Made by a program: the position numbers and the translations under genes. This document shows positions 8,607-16,761 of a stretch of 53,874 nt of DNA, piece after piece (the stretch's first letter is position 1; each line of letters begins with the position of its first letter). The notes under the pieces were generated by a model. The model saw only the letters and a program-made list of their open reading frames with translations. It was not told the origin of the DNA and did no database searches. The stretch is from Negativicutes bacterium. Its GTDB lineage: Bacteria > Bacillota_C > Negativicutes > Sporomusales_B > JARLHX01. The stretch lies in NCBI GenBank assembly GCA_031292035.1, contig JARLHX010000036.1, forward strand, positions 1-53,874. The letters run 5' to 3'.

Positions 8607-8713
8607 AAGTACTTTTGTACTCGCCAAATCTCTCAGCCGGGGTAATCCCTGGCTACTGCACTTCCGCCAGCGTTTAAACACCATTGAATTCGATAAGTAC
8701 TTTGGTGTTTAAC
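8607..8713. promoter_or_regulatory. Candidate upstream activating sequences for the sigma54 activator
   Basis: Between the activator stop and the sigma54 promoter are two symmetric elements. One is AGTAC-TTTT-GTACT (8608-8621). The other is a 9-bp inverted repeat, TTAAACACC (8674-8682) and GGTGTTTAA (8704-8712). AAGTACTTT occurs at 8607-8615 and again at 8695-8703, 88 bases apart. They lie 110-230 bases upstream of the promoter, the usual distance for enhancer-binding proteins. Assignment is by position only. Confidence 0.45.
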
Positions 8714-8751
8714 CCGGAGCGCCGCAGGTGTGGCCCGGCGACTGCTGCATT

Positions 8752-10467
8752 CTATTTATCGCTGGCCTTAAGCCCGTATTTTTTCATTTTCTTCATGACC
8801 GCCGTCTGACTGATCCCCAGCACTTCGGCGACGCGGTAAGTGCTTTTGGCCTGGTGGTAGGCCTCGGCCAACAACCGCTTTTCTTCCTCTTCGTAGATTT
8901 TTCGCAAATTTGTTATGTCTTTGCTTTTCTTCATTTCAAGGGAAAACTGCATATTTTCCAAATCCCCCACGGTGATACAATCCTGGTTGGAGGTTACGAC
9001 CAGCCGTTCGATCGTGTTTTGAAGCTCCCGGATATTGCCTGGCCAGTCATATTTCAAGAAGATTTTCATCGCGTCGGCGTGCAGCCATTTCTGGAAGTCA
9101 TAGCGCTTGTTGAAGGTATCAAGAAACTCTGCCGCCAAAAAAGGGATATCCTCTTTGCGGTCGCGCAGCGGCGGAATTACGATCGGAACGACATTCAAGC
9201 GGTAATACAGGTCTTGCCGGAAGGAATGCTCTCTTACCATGGCCTGAAGATCGCGGTTACTGGCGGCAATAATTCTGACATCGAGTTTGATGGTTTTGGT
9301 ACCGCCCAGTCGGGTGATTTCCTTCTCCTGGATGGTTCTCAATAGTTTAACCTGCATGTTCAGGGGAAGTTCGCTTACCTCATCAAGAAACAGCGAGCCC
9401 CCCTGGGCCAATTCAAAAAGGCCGATTTTTCCGCCTTTGGCGGCACCGGTGAAGGCCCCGGGTTCGTAGCCGAATAGCTCCGACTCCAAAAGCTGGGCCG
9501 GAATGGCACCGCAGTTGACCTGCAAGAATGGCTGCTGGGCTCTTTTGCTGGCGCGGTGGACGATGTGGGCGACAAGCTCCTTCCCAACGCCGGTTTCGCC
9601 CTGAATCAGCACAATGGAGTCGACCTTGGCGATCTGGAAAGCGAGGTTGACCCGGGCCTGCATGACCGGGTTGCGGGTTATGATGTGTTTCTGGGAGCGG
9701 ATATGCTCCAGTTCTTCCAGGTATTTGGCTTTCAGTTGTTCGCTCAGCTTCAGCTGTTGTTTCAACTGATCCAGCTCGTCGATATCGCGGATCACTGTGA
9801 CGACCCTCACCAAATCGCCGCTGTCATTAAACACGGGATTCGCGGTCATCAGCAGCTCCTTATTATTCCGGACATCGATAATGGTGGTGCGGGATTTGCG
9901 CTCCAGCACCAGCTTCGATATGGACTGATGGCTGTAGCCCTGCTTGATGAGATCAAGGCAGTGCTGGCCGACATATTCCTGGGTGGTGTGACCGGTGATC
10001 CGCTGGTAGCCTTCGTTGATGCGAATGATGTAGCCATTGCCGTCAGCGACAACGATCCCATCATCCACCGAATCGATGATCGCGTCAAGCTCTTTGTTCA
10101 TTTCACGGGTGCTTTGCAGTTGCTGGGACAGTTTCTCCAGTTCGGAAATATCCTGAAAAATCGCGATCGCCCCGACGATCCGGCCGTCGACGATGATCGG
10201 ACTGCGGTTGGTCACGATCGAGCGGGCGTTGATGACCATGTGTTTACTGCATTCGGTTTGGCCGCTCTCCATGGTGTCGAGAAGCTGGGTGTTTGGTATG
10301 ACTATTTCTATTTTTTCGTTGAGCGCTTTTTCCCTGGCGATGCCGATAAGGTCACAGGCCGTTTTATTGAATAACACGATCCGGCCTTCGCGGTTGATGG
10401 CAATAATCCCATGACAGACTGAATCGCAGACCTGTTCAAAGATATCCATTCGCAGCTCGGTGAACAT
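8752..10467 (-). CDS. Sigma54-dependent transcriptional activator with two PAS domains
   Basis: A 571-residue enhancer-binding protein. Two PAS sensor domains (about residues 10-110 and 125-230) are joined to a AAA+ domain and a C-terminal helix-turn-helix. The AAA+ part has Walker A GETGVGKE (290-297), the sigma54-contact loop GAFTGA (337-342) and Walker B GGSLFLDE (356-363), so it should be an active ATPase. The C-terminal YRVAEVLGISQTAVMKKMKKYGL is of the TyrR/PrpR kind. No receiver domain is present, so the signal is probably a small molecule bound by a PAS domain. The ATG at 10467 has GGGGAG 8 bases upstream. Its position before a perfect sigma54 promoter indicates control of the URO-D/corrinoid operon. 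Confidence 0.95.
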   Translation of the reverse strand: MFTELRMDIFEQVCDSVCHGIIAINREGRIVLFNKTACDLIGIAREKALNEKIEIVIPNTQLLDTMESGQTECSKHMVINARSIVTNRSPIIVDGRIVGAIAIFQDISELEKLSQQLQSTREMNKELDAIIDSVDDGIVVADGNGYIIRINEGYQRITGHTTQEYVGQHCLDLIKQGYSHQSISKLVLERKSRTTIIDVRNNKELLMTANPVFNDSGDLVRVVTVIRDIDELDQLKQQLKLSEQLKAKYLEELEHIRSQKHIITRNPVMQARVNLAFQIAKVDSIVLIQGETGVGKELVAHIVHRASKRAQQPFLQVNCGAIPAQLLESELFGYEPGAFTGAAKGGKIGLFELAQGGSLFLDEVSELPLNMQVKLLRTIQEKEITRLGGTKTIKLDVRIIAASNRDLQAMVREHSFRQDLYYRLNVVPIVIPPLRDRKEDIPFLAAEFLDTFNKRYDFQKWLHADAMKIFLKYDWPGNIRELQNTIERLVVTSNQDCITVGDLENMQFSLEMKKSKDITNLRKIYEEEEKRLLAEAYHQAKSTYRVAEVLGISQTAVMKKMKKYGLKASDK

Positions 10468-10614
10468 CGCCTTCACTCCCCAGCGCAAAAATCACCTGTG
10501 GCCATTCGTCATCACCAAAAAACCGGGATGATTCAATATATATTATAGCAATACGCTTATTTTCCTTTATCAGACAGGAATCGGCTTGTTTCCCGGCCGG
10601 TTTGGCGTAAACGA

Positions 10615-10645
10615 GCAGGAGGCGGTCCAATGTCCCACCTCCTGC
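10615..10645 (-). terminator. Terminator-like hairpin after the methyltransferase gene
   Basis: An 8-bp perfect stem (GCAGGAGG / CCTCCTGC) closes a 15-base loop 29 bases beyond the stop of the gene ending at 10674. The T-run is weak on the minus strand (CTCGTTTACG), so read-through into the activator gene is possible. Confidence 0.5.
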
Positions 10646-10673
10646 CGGTTTTATTGTAGTAAATAGGCTCCGC

Positions 10674-11711
10674 CTAGGCCCTGGCGCCAAATTCCTTGGC
10701 CACGCTGGTAATAATCTGCAGGTTCTCGGTCGGCGTCGACAGCGGTATAGCACACTCCGGTGATGCGATTTCCACCCCGGCTTCCAGGACATAACGGGCG
10801 GCGGCGGCGACATCGTCGACACTGCCTGTCATCAGGGTTACCGCGTTGTTGATTCCGCCGGCCAGCGTCATTTTGCGGCCGGTGATCTCTTTGCCCACCC
10901 GGGCGTCGACCTTCGAATCGAAATGGAATGCGTCGAACCCCGCCTGGACGATGTACGGAAGCATCTTGGTGGTGTTGCCGCAGATATGGAGAGCAATCGG
11001 CACGCCAAGTTCGCGGGATTTCGTCACCCGGCTGTGGATCGGCAGTAAAAAGTCGCGGTAGCAGGCCGGGCTTACCAGGTCGCCGGTGGCATGGTCGCAC
11101 CAGAGAATGGCGTCAGCGCCGGCAAGGATCTGGGCCTGACCTGACAGGAGCGATATCGGCAGCAGTTTCTCCAGGTAGGCGCGGACTTTGTCCGGATTGA
11201 GGATGGTGTCCATCAGGAAAGGCTCGGTGCCGACCAGATGGTAAGCCAGCGACCAGGGACCGAAGACCTTGCCGATGATCGCCACATGGTCGCCGTATTC
11301 CCGGCGGAGTAGCTTGATGGCATTAAGGGCGGTGTCCATCGACGGCCGCTCGAGAAAGTCCTTGGGCAGGGATATCTCGCCAGGGTCGGTCACCGGATGG
11401 GCGGTATGCACCGGCCAGCCTTCACGGTGACCCCAGTTGGTGGGCACATCCAGAGCCGCCGACTCGGTAATGGTGGAAAATAGCGGCATAATCGAGTCAT
11501 AGCCCAGCACTTCGTAGCTGGTGGCAGCCAACCGGGCCATCTGCTCATAATTGAGATGGACATCCGGGAAAAAACAATTGGTCTTTTTCATCAGTTCGAC
11601 TGTCGCCGTCGAAGTCAGGGTCGCCGCCGAGGGCCTGTCAACGCGGCCGCCGAAAAGTCCGGACAGAAAACGCCGTTTGGGGCTCATCCACTCCGTCCCT
11701 GTTTCGTTCAT
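10674..11711 (-). CDS. MtaA/MtbA-type URO-D methyltransferase (zinc site intact)
   Basis: A 345-residue protein of the methylcobalamin:coenzyme M methyltransferase family. The zinc ligands are all present: H242-I-C244 in ALHICGNT and C320 in SPECAIP. In methanogens such enzymes methylate coenzyme M. In a bacterium the acceptor is more likely tetrahydrofolate, or the enzyme may act on the substrate side; this is inference. I chose the ATG at 11711, the last of three consecutive ATGs after a GTG, because AGGCGG lies 8 bases upstream. The gene begins 18 bases after the stop of a corrinoid protein gene, which is its probable partner. It ends the operon before a hairpin at 10615-10645. Confidence 0.92.
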   Translation of the reverse strand: MNETGTEWMSPKRRFLSGLFGGRVDRPSAATLTSTATVELMKKTNCFFPDVHLNYEQMARLAATSYEVLGYDSIMPLFSTITESAALDVPTNWGHREGWPVHTAHPVTDPGEISLPKDFLERPSMDTALNAIKLLRREYGDHVAIIGKVFGPWSLAYHLVGTEPFLMDTILNPDKVRAYLEKLLPISLLSGQAQILAGADAILWCDHATGDLVSPACYRDFLLPIHSRVTKSRELGVPIALHICGNTTKMLPYIVQAGFDAFHFDSKVDARVGKEITGRKMTLAGGINNAVTLMTGSVDDVAAAARYVLEAGVEIASPECAIPLSTPTENLQIITSVAKEFGARA

Positions 11712-11729
11712 CATCATCACCGCCTGTTA

Positions 11730-12368
11730 TTATTTAGAAGCCGCGAGTTCACGCACAATATCGATGGCCGCTCCCGCGTCGGGGACATAACGGTCTGCAC
11801 CGATCTGCCCGGCGAAGCTGGGGGTGACCGGCGCCCCGCCAACGATAATTTTCACCTGGGATCGCAAGCCGGCGCTCTCGATAGCGTCAATGGACTCTTT
11901 CATAAATTTCATGGTTGTCGTAAGCAGCGCCGCCATCCCGACAATGTCCGGTTTGTGCTCCTTCACTGCGGCCACGAAAGCCTCCGGTTTAACGTCAATG
12001 CCCAGGTCGATGATTTCATAGCCCGATCCCTGGAGCATCATGATGACAAGGTTTTTGCCGATATCGTGGAGATCGCCCTGCACCGTGCCGACGATAATTT
12101 TGCCGAGAAACTGACGCTCAGAGGTCACAAAAACCGGTTCAAGAACAGCCATGCCTATTTTCATGGCCCTTGCCGCCACCAACATCTCCGGCACAAAGAT
12201 GTCGCCCTGGGAAAACCTTTCGCCAACTACCGCCATGGCGGCAATAAAACCGTCATTGAGAATGGCTTCAAGCCCGACCCCGCCGTCTATCGCCTGTTGG
12301 ACCAGCTTTTTGACAGTTTCGGCCTGCCCGCTGATAGTAGCCTCTTTGATTTGTTCTGGCAATGTCAT
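11730..12368 (-). CDS. Corrinoid (B12-binding) methyl-carrier protein
   Basis: A 212-residue paralogue of the corrinoid protein at 5.2-5.8 kb. It has the same helical cap and cobalamin-binding domain. The cobalt-ligand signature is D99-L-H101-D-I-G104, followed by GMAALLTTT and IIVGGAPVT. The ATG at 12368 is preceded by GGGGCGGG; an upstream extension would add 15 unlikely residues. It lies between an MFS transporter gene and the zinc-type methyltransferase gene, with short gaps, so the three are probably co-transcribed. The pair should transfer methyl groups between an unknown methylated substrate and the cell's C1 pool. Confidence 0.95.
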   Translation of the reverse strand: MTLPEQIKEATISGQAETVKKLVQQAIDGGVGLEAILNDGFIAAMAVVGERFSQGDIFVPEMLVAARAMKIGMAVLEPVFVTSERQFLGKIIVGTVQGDLHDIGKNLVIMMLQGSGYEIIDLGIDVKPEAFVAAVKEHKPDIVGMAALLTTTMKFMKESIDAIESAGLRSQVKIIVGGAPVTPSFAGQIGADRYVPDAGAAIDIVRELAASK

Positions 12369-12489
12369 TTTTTCCCGCCCCTTTACTTTTGCTTTGCAGT
12401 GACTGATGATCATCCGGCGTTAACCTTTTCGCCGGTAATCCTCCAAAATCCTACCCCTTTTGTTTGCAGCGCGGACCGGAAATTCATCT

Positions 12490-13848
12490 TCAGGCGCTCA
12501 GCCCAGCCTTGCCGGCTTTACTTTTTTTATCCACAAGCAGGCTGGCAGCGACGATGCCGATGACGGCGGTACACGCCACCCAAATCCAGGCGTTGAAATA
12601 GTCGGCGGTTTTGGCGACAGGATCGACTTTGATGAGCACGCCCATGATGTACGGGGAAGCGGCCGCCACGATATAAGCGATGCAGTTGACGCCCCCCATC
12701 GCCTTGCCGTAGGATTCCACCGGAAACATGTCGGCAGGCAGGGTAATCGCCGGCCCCCATACCATGTTGGAGAAGAACCCGGCCCCGGTCAGGGTCAGGA
12801 GCAGCACGAAGGGCGAAACGCCTTTGGTCAGACTGGCCAGGATGACAATGAACGGAATCATGCAGACGAAGCAGAGAATGATCATCGGCTTGCGACGCCC
12901 GCCGAGAACCCTGTCGCTCACCCAGCCGCTGACGAAGGAGCCCAGCGCCCCGCCGATAAAGTAGACCGACGCCCACACCCCCATCTGCATGACGTTGAAG
13001 CCATGGACCTGAACCAGATACTGGGCCGACCAGGCCATGACGCCCCAGTAGGCCAGTTGGGCTGCGACGTACACAAAGACCAGCGGCATGTAGCCCGGCG
13101 TCCTGAGAATCCTGCCGAAGGGAACATCGATGCTTTTGGACTTTGTCGCGATGGCGTCGACATTGCCTGAACGGACATCGTCTTCGGTGATCAGGCCCTG
13201 GGCGATTTCTTCTTCATAAACCTCCACCGCTTCATCCTTGCTGACAAAGCGGTTGCGCTCGGGATGGTCATACACGAAAAGCAGAATGAGGATCAGCGGG
13301 ATCACCCCGGCGAAGGCCAGGACATGAAAAACCTCCCGCCAGTTGTTGCCGAAGTAAGTATAAAGGAGGGTACTGAGCATCGGCGCCCAGGCGGGTGTGA
13401 TAATCCAGGCCCATGACAGCACGCTCTGGGCCCGCGCCCGCTGCAGCGGCGGGAAGTAGCGCACAATCAGCTTGGTGGAAGGAACGAACTCGGTGCCGAT
13501 CATGATCCCGAACAGGACCATCCGGAAGTACCATTCGGTCACTGATCTGACTTCGCCTTGCCAGTAAGTCAGAAAGCTCCAGGCTATGATGGAAAAAATC
13601 ATGACTTTGCGCATGCCGATCTTGTCGCAGAACCAGCCGGTGACGACCTGGGACGGACCGTAGAAAATCAGCATCAGCGCCGCGCCGATCCCGATCTCGT
13701 AGTTGGTCATCCCGATGTCCTTGCTGATGAACGGGATCAGCACGTTGGTTTTTACCCGGTCCAGATACTGGATGGCGTAGCAGAAAGTAACGATTGCCGC
13801 CAGCAGATAACGGAAACGAAAAGCGCCTGCGCGCACGGCTTCAACCAC
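12490..13848 (-). CDS. MFS transporter (anion:cation symporter-like)
   Basis: A 452-residue, 12-segment major facilitator. Signature loops are GWFCDKIGMRKVMI after segment 2 and GWVSDRVLGGRRKP in the second half. The YLDRVKTNVLIPFISKDIG opening is characteristic of the ACS branch, which carries organic anions such as glucarate, phthalate or tartrate. The start is a GTG at 13848, with GGAGG 7 bases upstream; a longer reading from 13923 has no ribosome site. It lies between another MFS gene and a corrinoid protein gene, so it probably imports a methylated (for example methoxylated) organic acid. Substrate unknown. Confidence 0.9.
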   Translation of the reverse strand: MVEAVRAGAFRFRYLLAAIVTFCYAIQYLDRVKTNVLIPFISKDIGMTNYEIGIGAALMLIFYGPSQVVTGWFCDKIGMRKVMIFSIIAWSFLTYWQGEVRSVTEWYFRMVLFGIMIGTEFVPSTKLIVRYFPPLQRARAQSVLSWAWIITPAWAPMLSTLLYTYFGNNWREVFHVLAFAGVIPLILILLFVYDHPERNRFVSKDEAVEVYEEEIAQGLITEDDVRSGNVDAIATKSKSIDVPFGRILRTPGYMPLVFVYVAAQLAYWGVMAWSAQYLVQVHGFNVMQMGVWASVYFIGGALGSFVSGWVSDRVLGGRRKPMIILCFVCMIPFIVILASLTKGVSPFVLLLTLTGAGFFSNMVWGPAITLPADMFPVESYGKAMGGVNCIAYIVAAASPYIMGVLIKVDPVAKTADYFNAWIWVACTAVIGIVAASLLVDKKSKAGKAGLSA

Positions 13849-13937
13849 ACTAATTCCTCCCCCATCATGATTTGCTCTGAAGAGCCATATCAGTCGGCGG
13901 AGCTGACGCCGTCCTGATGGCATCAGCTCCGGCGCGG

Positions 13938-15209
13938 CTATTTGAGCGGCTTGTCGTAACTTTCCGGTATCGTGGCGATGGTTATGATCGAGACAACAAT
14001 CGCCCCCATCAGGTAGAACGCCGGTGACGTATTGCTGCCGGTCAGTCTGATGAGATAGGTGGCGAAGAACGGAGCCATGCCACCGGCCAGGGCTGCCATG
14101 ATGTTATAGCCGACCAGCGACGAGGTCCGCACCTGGGTGGTGAAGATTTCGGCGATGAAGGCAACGCACGTTCCGGAGAACATCGCCTGGAAGAGAGCCA
14201 GAACGAACTGGGCCACCAGAACCTTCCAGAAGACACCGTCGGCGATGAACTCAAACAGCGGATAGGTACAGAGCAGAAAGCCCAGACAAGATGCGTAAAG
14301 AACGGGCTTGCGGCCGACTTTGTCGGAGATGTGGCCCATGATCGGCATCAGAACAATGAGCAGGATAAAAGAAAACATGCTGGACAGCAGCGACAGATTC
14401 AGCGGCATTTTGAGAATGGTATTGATGTAGGTGGACATGAAAGTCATGACCATGTAGAAGGCGGCGTTCCAGCCGCAGGACAGGCCCATTCCCTGGATGA
14501 TGCCCTTAAAATTGGTCCTCACCGAAGCCATAAGAGGATTGGCCAGCACTTCATGCGAATCTTCCACCTGGATAAAGGAAGGGGTATCCTTGATCTTGGT
14601 CCGGATATACCAGCCGATATAGCCGAGTACTATCCCGAACAGAAAAGGAATCCGCCAACCCCAGGCGTACAGATCGGCCTTGGGCAGATAGTTGGTCAGC
14701 AGAAAACCCACCATCGTGCCAAGGGTCAGGCCGACCACCGCCAAGTTTTGCTGAAAGCTGCCGTAAAACCCGCGGCGGCCTTCGGTCGCGTACTCCACCA
14801 GGAAAGCGGTGGCCCCGCCCCACTCTCCGCCGGCCGACAAACCCTGAATCAGGCGGCAGCAGACCAAAACAATCGGGGCGGCAACGCCGATGGTTTCATA
14901 GCCCGGAATCAAGCCGATGAGAAAGGTTGCCCCGGCCATGATATAGATCGTCCAGGCCAGGGAAACCTTGCGGCCCATCTTGTCGCCGATATGTCCGAAA
15001 ACCATGGACCCCAGCGGCCGCGACAAGAAACCGACCCCAAACACCATCAGAGTGAGCAGTAGACTGATCATCGGATCTTTTGACGGAAAGAAAATGCCGG
15101 AAATAATGGGAGCAAAGGTACCGTAGACGCCATAATCAAACCATTCCAGAATAATGCCGGCGGATCCGGCGTACACCGCGCGAATCCTGTCTTGAGCGCT
15201 AACCTTCAT
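13938..15209 (-). CDS. MFS transporter, metabolite:H+ symporter (MHS) family
   Basis: A 423-residue transporter. The N-terminus (AGSAGIILEWFDYGVYGTF) and GHIGDKMGRKVS are hallmarks of the MHS family (relatives of KgtP, ShiA and ProP), which move carboxylates or betaines with protons. QGLSAGGEWGGA is the family's segment-4/5 motif. The ATG at 15209 follows GGAGGAGGAAAG. It is the first gene after the regulatory region holding two GTGCA-N3-TGCAC palindromes, so it heads the operon that also encodes the second MFS transporter, corrinoid protein and methyltransferase. Betaine or a carboxylate is a reasonable substrate guess, no more. Confidence 0.9.
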   Translation of the reverse strand: MKVSAQDRIRAVYAGSAGIILEWFDYGVYGTFAPIISGIFFPSKDPMISLLLTLMVFGVGFLSRPLGSMVFGHIGDKMGRKVSLAWTIYIMAGATFLIGLIPGYETIGVAAPIVLVCCRLIQGLSAGGEWGGATAFLVEYATEGRRGFYGSFQQNLAVVGLTLGTMVGFLLTNYLPKADLYAWGWRIPFLFGIVLGYIGWYIRTKIKDTPSFIQVEDSHEVLANPLMASVRTNFKGIIQGMGLSCGWNAAFYMVMTFMSTYINTILKMPLNLSLLSSMFSFILLIVLMPIMGHISDKVGRKPVLYASCLGFLLCTYPLFEFIADGVFWKVLVAQFVLALFQAMFSGTCVAFIAEIFTTQVRTSSLVGYNIMAALAGGMAPFFATYLIRLTGSNTSPAFYLMGAIVVSIITIATIPESYDKPLK

Positions 15210-15370
15210 CTTTCCTCCTCCTCCTCGCAGAACCATTCAAATCCCGTTCCTGACGCCCGGTTGGCTGTCGTCGCTATCCACGACGTGATCCCTTATTCCT
15301 CTTTTCGGCTGCCTCCATGACTATCCTTTGAACTTGGGAGACTGACATGGCTGTAAAGCAAAAGAAAACA

Positions 15371-15528
15371 TGTGCAGAATGCACACGTTTTCCGATCAGC
15401 GGGGTGACAATGAAAGAAAGGTTGATATTTCCGAATTTTCGGTAATTATTTTTGACCAAGTGACTTTAAATCAGTGCAAAGCGACTTGCAAAAGGTAATA
15501 ACGGCATTAAATCAGTGCATTTTGCACT
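15371..15528. promoter_or_regulatory. Operator region with two GTGCA-N3-TGCAC palindromes
   Basis: TGTGCA-GAA-TGCACA lies at 15371-15385 and AGTGCA-TTT-TGCACT at 15514-15528. A 13-base direct repeat, TTAAATCAGTGCA, occurs at 15466-15478 and 15507-15519 (41 bases apart, about four helix turns). A weak promoter-like TTGCAA-N17-TAAAGT (15484-15467 on the minus strand) overlaps the repeats. The elements separate the CdaR-type regulator gene from the transporter operon, so the regulator probably binds them. Confidence 0.6.
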
Positions 15529-15534
15529 AAACAT

Positions 15535-16761
15535 TTAGTTTTTTGTCGGCTCCAGTGGATGCAAGCGGGAATAGACAACAACCATTTTCGCCAAAAAAGC
15601 CTCGCCAAAGCTGTTTTGGACGTCGAGTCCGGTCTTCTCCCTGAACTTGGTTATCTTCAAAGCCACGGTATTGCGGTGGAGAAAGAGTTTATTGGCGGCG
15701 GCCACAAGATTGAAGTTATTATCGACAAACGCCTCTGTGGTCGCCAGCAGCTCCAGGTCCAGCGTGCCATCCTTGCGGCGCAGCTTGTCCAGGATCGGGC
15801 GGATCAGCTTGTCACCGACGACCGGCGACAGGCTGAGACCCACATGCTCGACCAAGGTATCCTCAAGATTGTGCAGTCCAGGCTTGCCCCAGAAGACGGT
15901 CCCCAGCCGGAGGGTGTTCTGGGCCTCGATGTAGGACTCCCGCAGCTGAGGATAAGAAGAACAGATCTTGCCATAGGCGATGCGGCAGGAAAATATCTTA
16001 CTGGCGTCAAGGTCGGCAAGAATGCTTGTGCATATTTTGTCCAGGGCGTTGTAGATCTGGTCATACTGATTGACACTGAGGAAGGATTTGATGATTACAA
16101 TGTGATTTCCGTCTTTGAAGGCGACGATGTCCTGGTTGTTCAGATAACGGTTGGCCCGGATCGTTTCCAAAACCTTGTCCTTGAAGTTTTCGGTCGATGT
16201 TTCGTAGCCAAGGTCAAGGTTGATATTGAAATAGCGATTGGATTTCTGCTCCATCTCGATCAGGATGACGCTGCGCAACAGCAACAGATCGAAGCCGAGC
16301 TTTCGCAGGAACCGCGACGACATGCCGCTGGTGTCCTCCTCGCTCCGGCGGTCGCTGAAAATCTCCCGCACGATCAGTTCTTCCCGGGAGACGCGTTTGC
16401 CGGGTTTGCGCTGTTTGGCTTCATGGCCTGCGATCCCTTCCAGGGAAGCCACGACGAGTTGGGCTGCGATTTTGGCCTTGTCGTCGCTTTCGGCGGCTAC
16501 GACCACGAAACCGTCGGCCTGCTGCTGGCGGAGAAGCGGCGTTACCTGTTCAAAGAGGGATTCACTCCTGGTAAAGCGCGGCGCGAAATCGTCGGGATCG
16601 TTGAGGGCCAGGAGGACCGTCCGGCATTTTGTTCCAAGCAGATCCTGCTGAGAACTGGCAATAACTGTGCCGTACTGATCGGTGACATGAATATGTTTGA
16701 TGCCGCTCTGGCTAAAGCGGCCGATCAGTTTTTGCGCATAGCCGACCATCCATTGTTCCAA
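15535..16761 (-). CDS. CdaR/PucR-family transcriptional regulator
   Basis: A 408-residue regulator. The N-terminal 120 residues resemble the sugar-diacid recognition domain (QKLIGRFSQSGIKHIHVTDQYGTVIASS). A GGDEF-like middle region follows, and the C-terminal PucR helix-turn-helix is FNLVAAANKLFLHRNTVALKITKFREKTGLDV. Members usually activate catabolic genes in response to an organic acid. The predicted start is TTG at 16761 with GGGGAG about 9 bases upstream, so the gene overlaps the last 37 bases of the methyltransferase gene before it and is likely translationally coupled to it. The next gene downstream is an MHS transporter behind repeated operator-like sequences. Confidence 0.9.
   Translation of the reverse strand: MEQWMVGYAQKLIGRFSQSGIKHIHVTDQYGTVIASSQQDLLGTKCRTVLLALNDPDDFAPRFTRSESLFEQVTPLLRQQQADGFVVVAAESDDKAKIAAQLVVASLEGIAGHEAKQRKPGKRVSREELIVREIFSDRRSEEDTSGMSSRFLRKLGFDLLLLRSVILIEMEQKSNRYFNINLDLGYETSTENFKDKVLETIRANRYLNNQDIVAFKDGNHIVIIKSFLSVNQYDQIYNALDKICTSILADLDASKIFSCRIAYGKICSSYPQLRESYIEAQNTLRLGTVFWGKPGLHNLEDTLVEHVGLSLSPVVGDKLIRPILDKLRRKDGTLDLELLATTEAFVDNNFNLVAAANKLFLHRNTVALKITKFREKTGLDVQNSFGEAFLAKMVVVYSRLHPLEPTKN

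Noticed and set aside
8482..8712. Small plus-strand protein of 76 residues
   Set aside because: The frame covers the sigma54 promoter, a terminator hairpin and repeats; it has no ribosome site and reads as non-coding.
15274..15459. 61-codon minus-strand frame in the operator region
   Set aside because: It covers promoter and palindromic operator sequence, has no ribosome site, and its residues suggest no fold.
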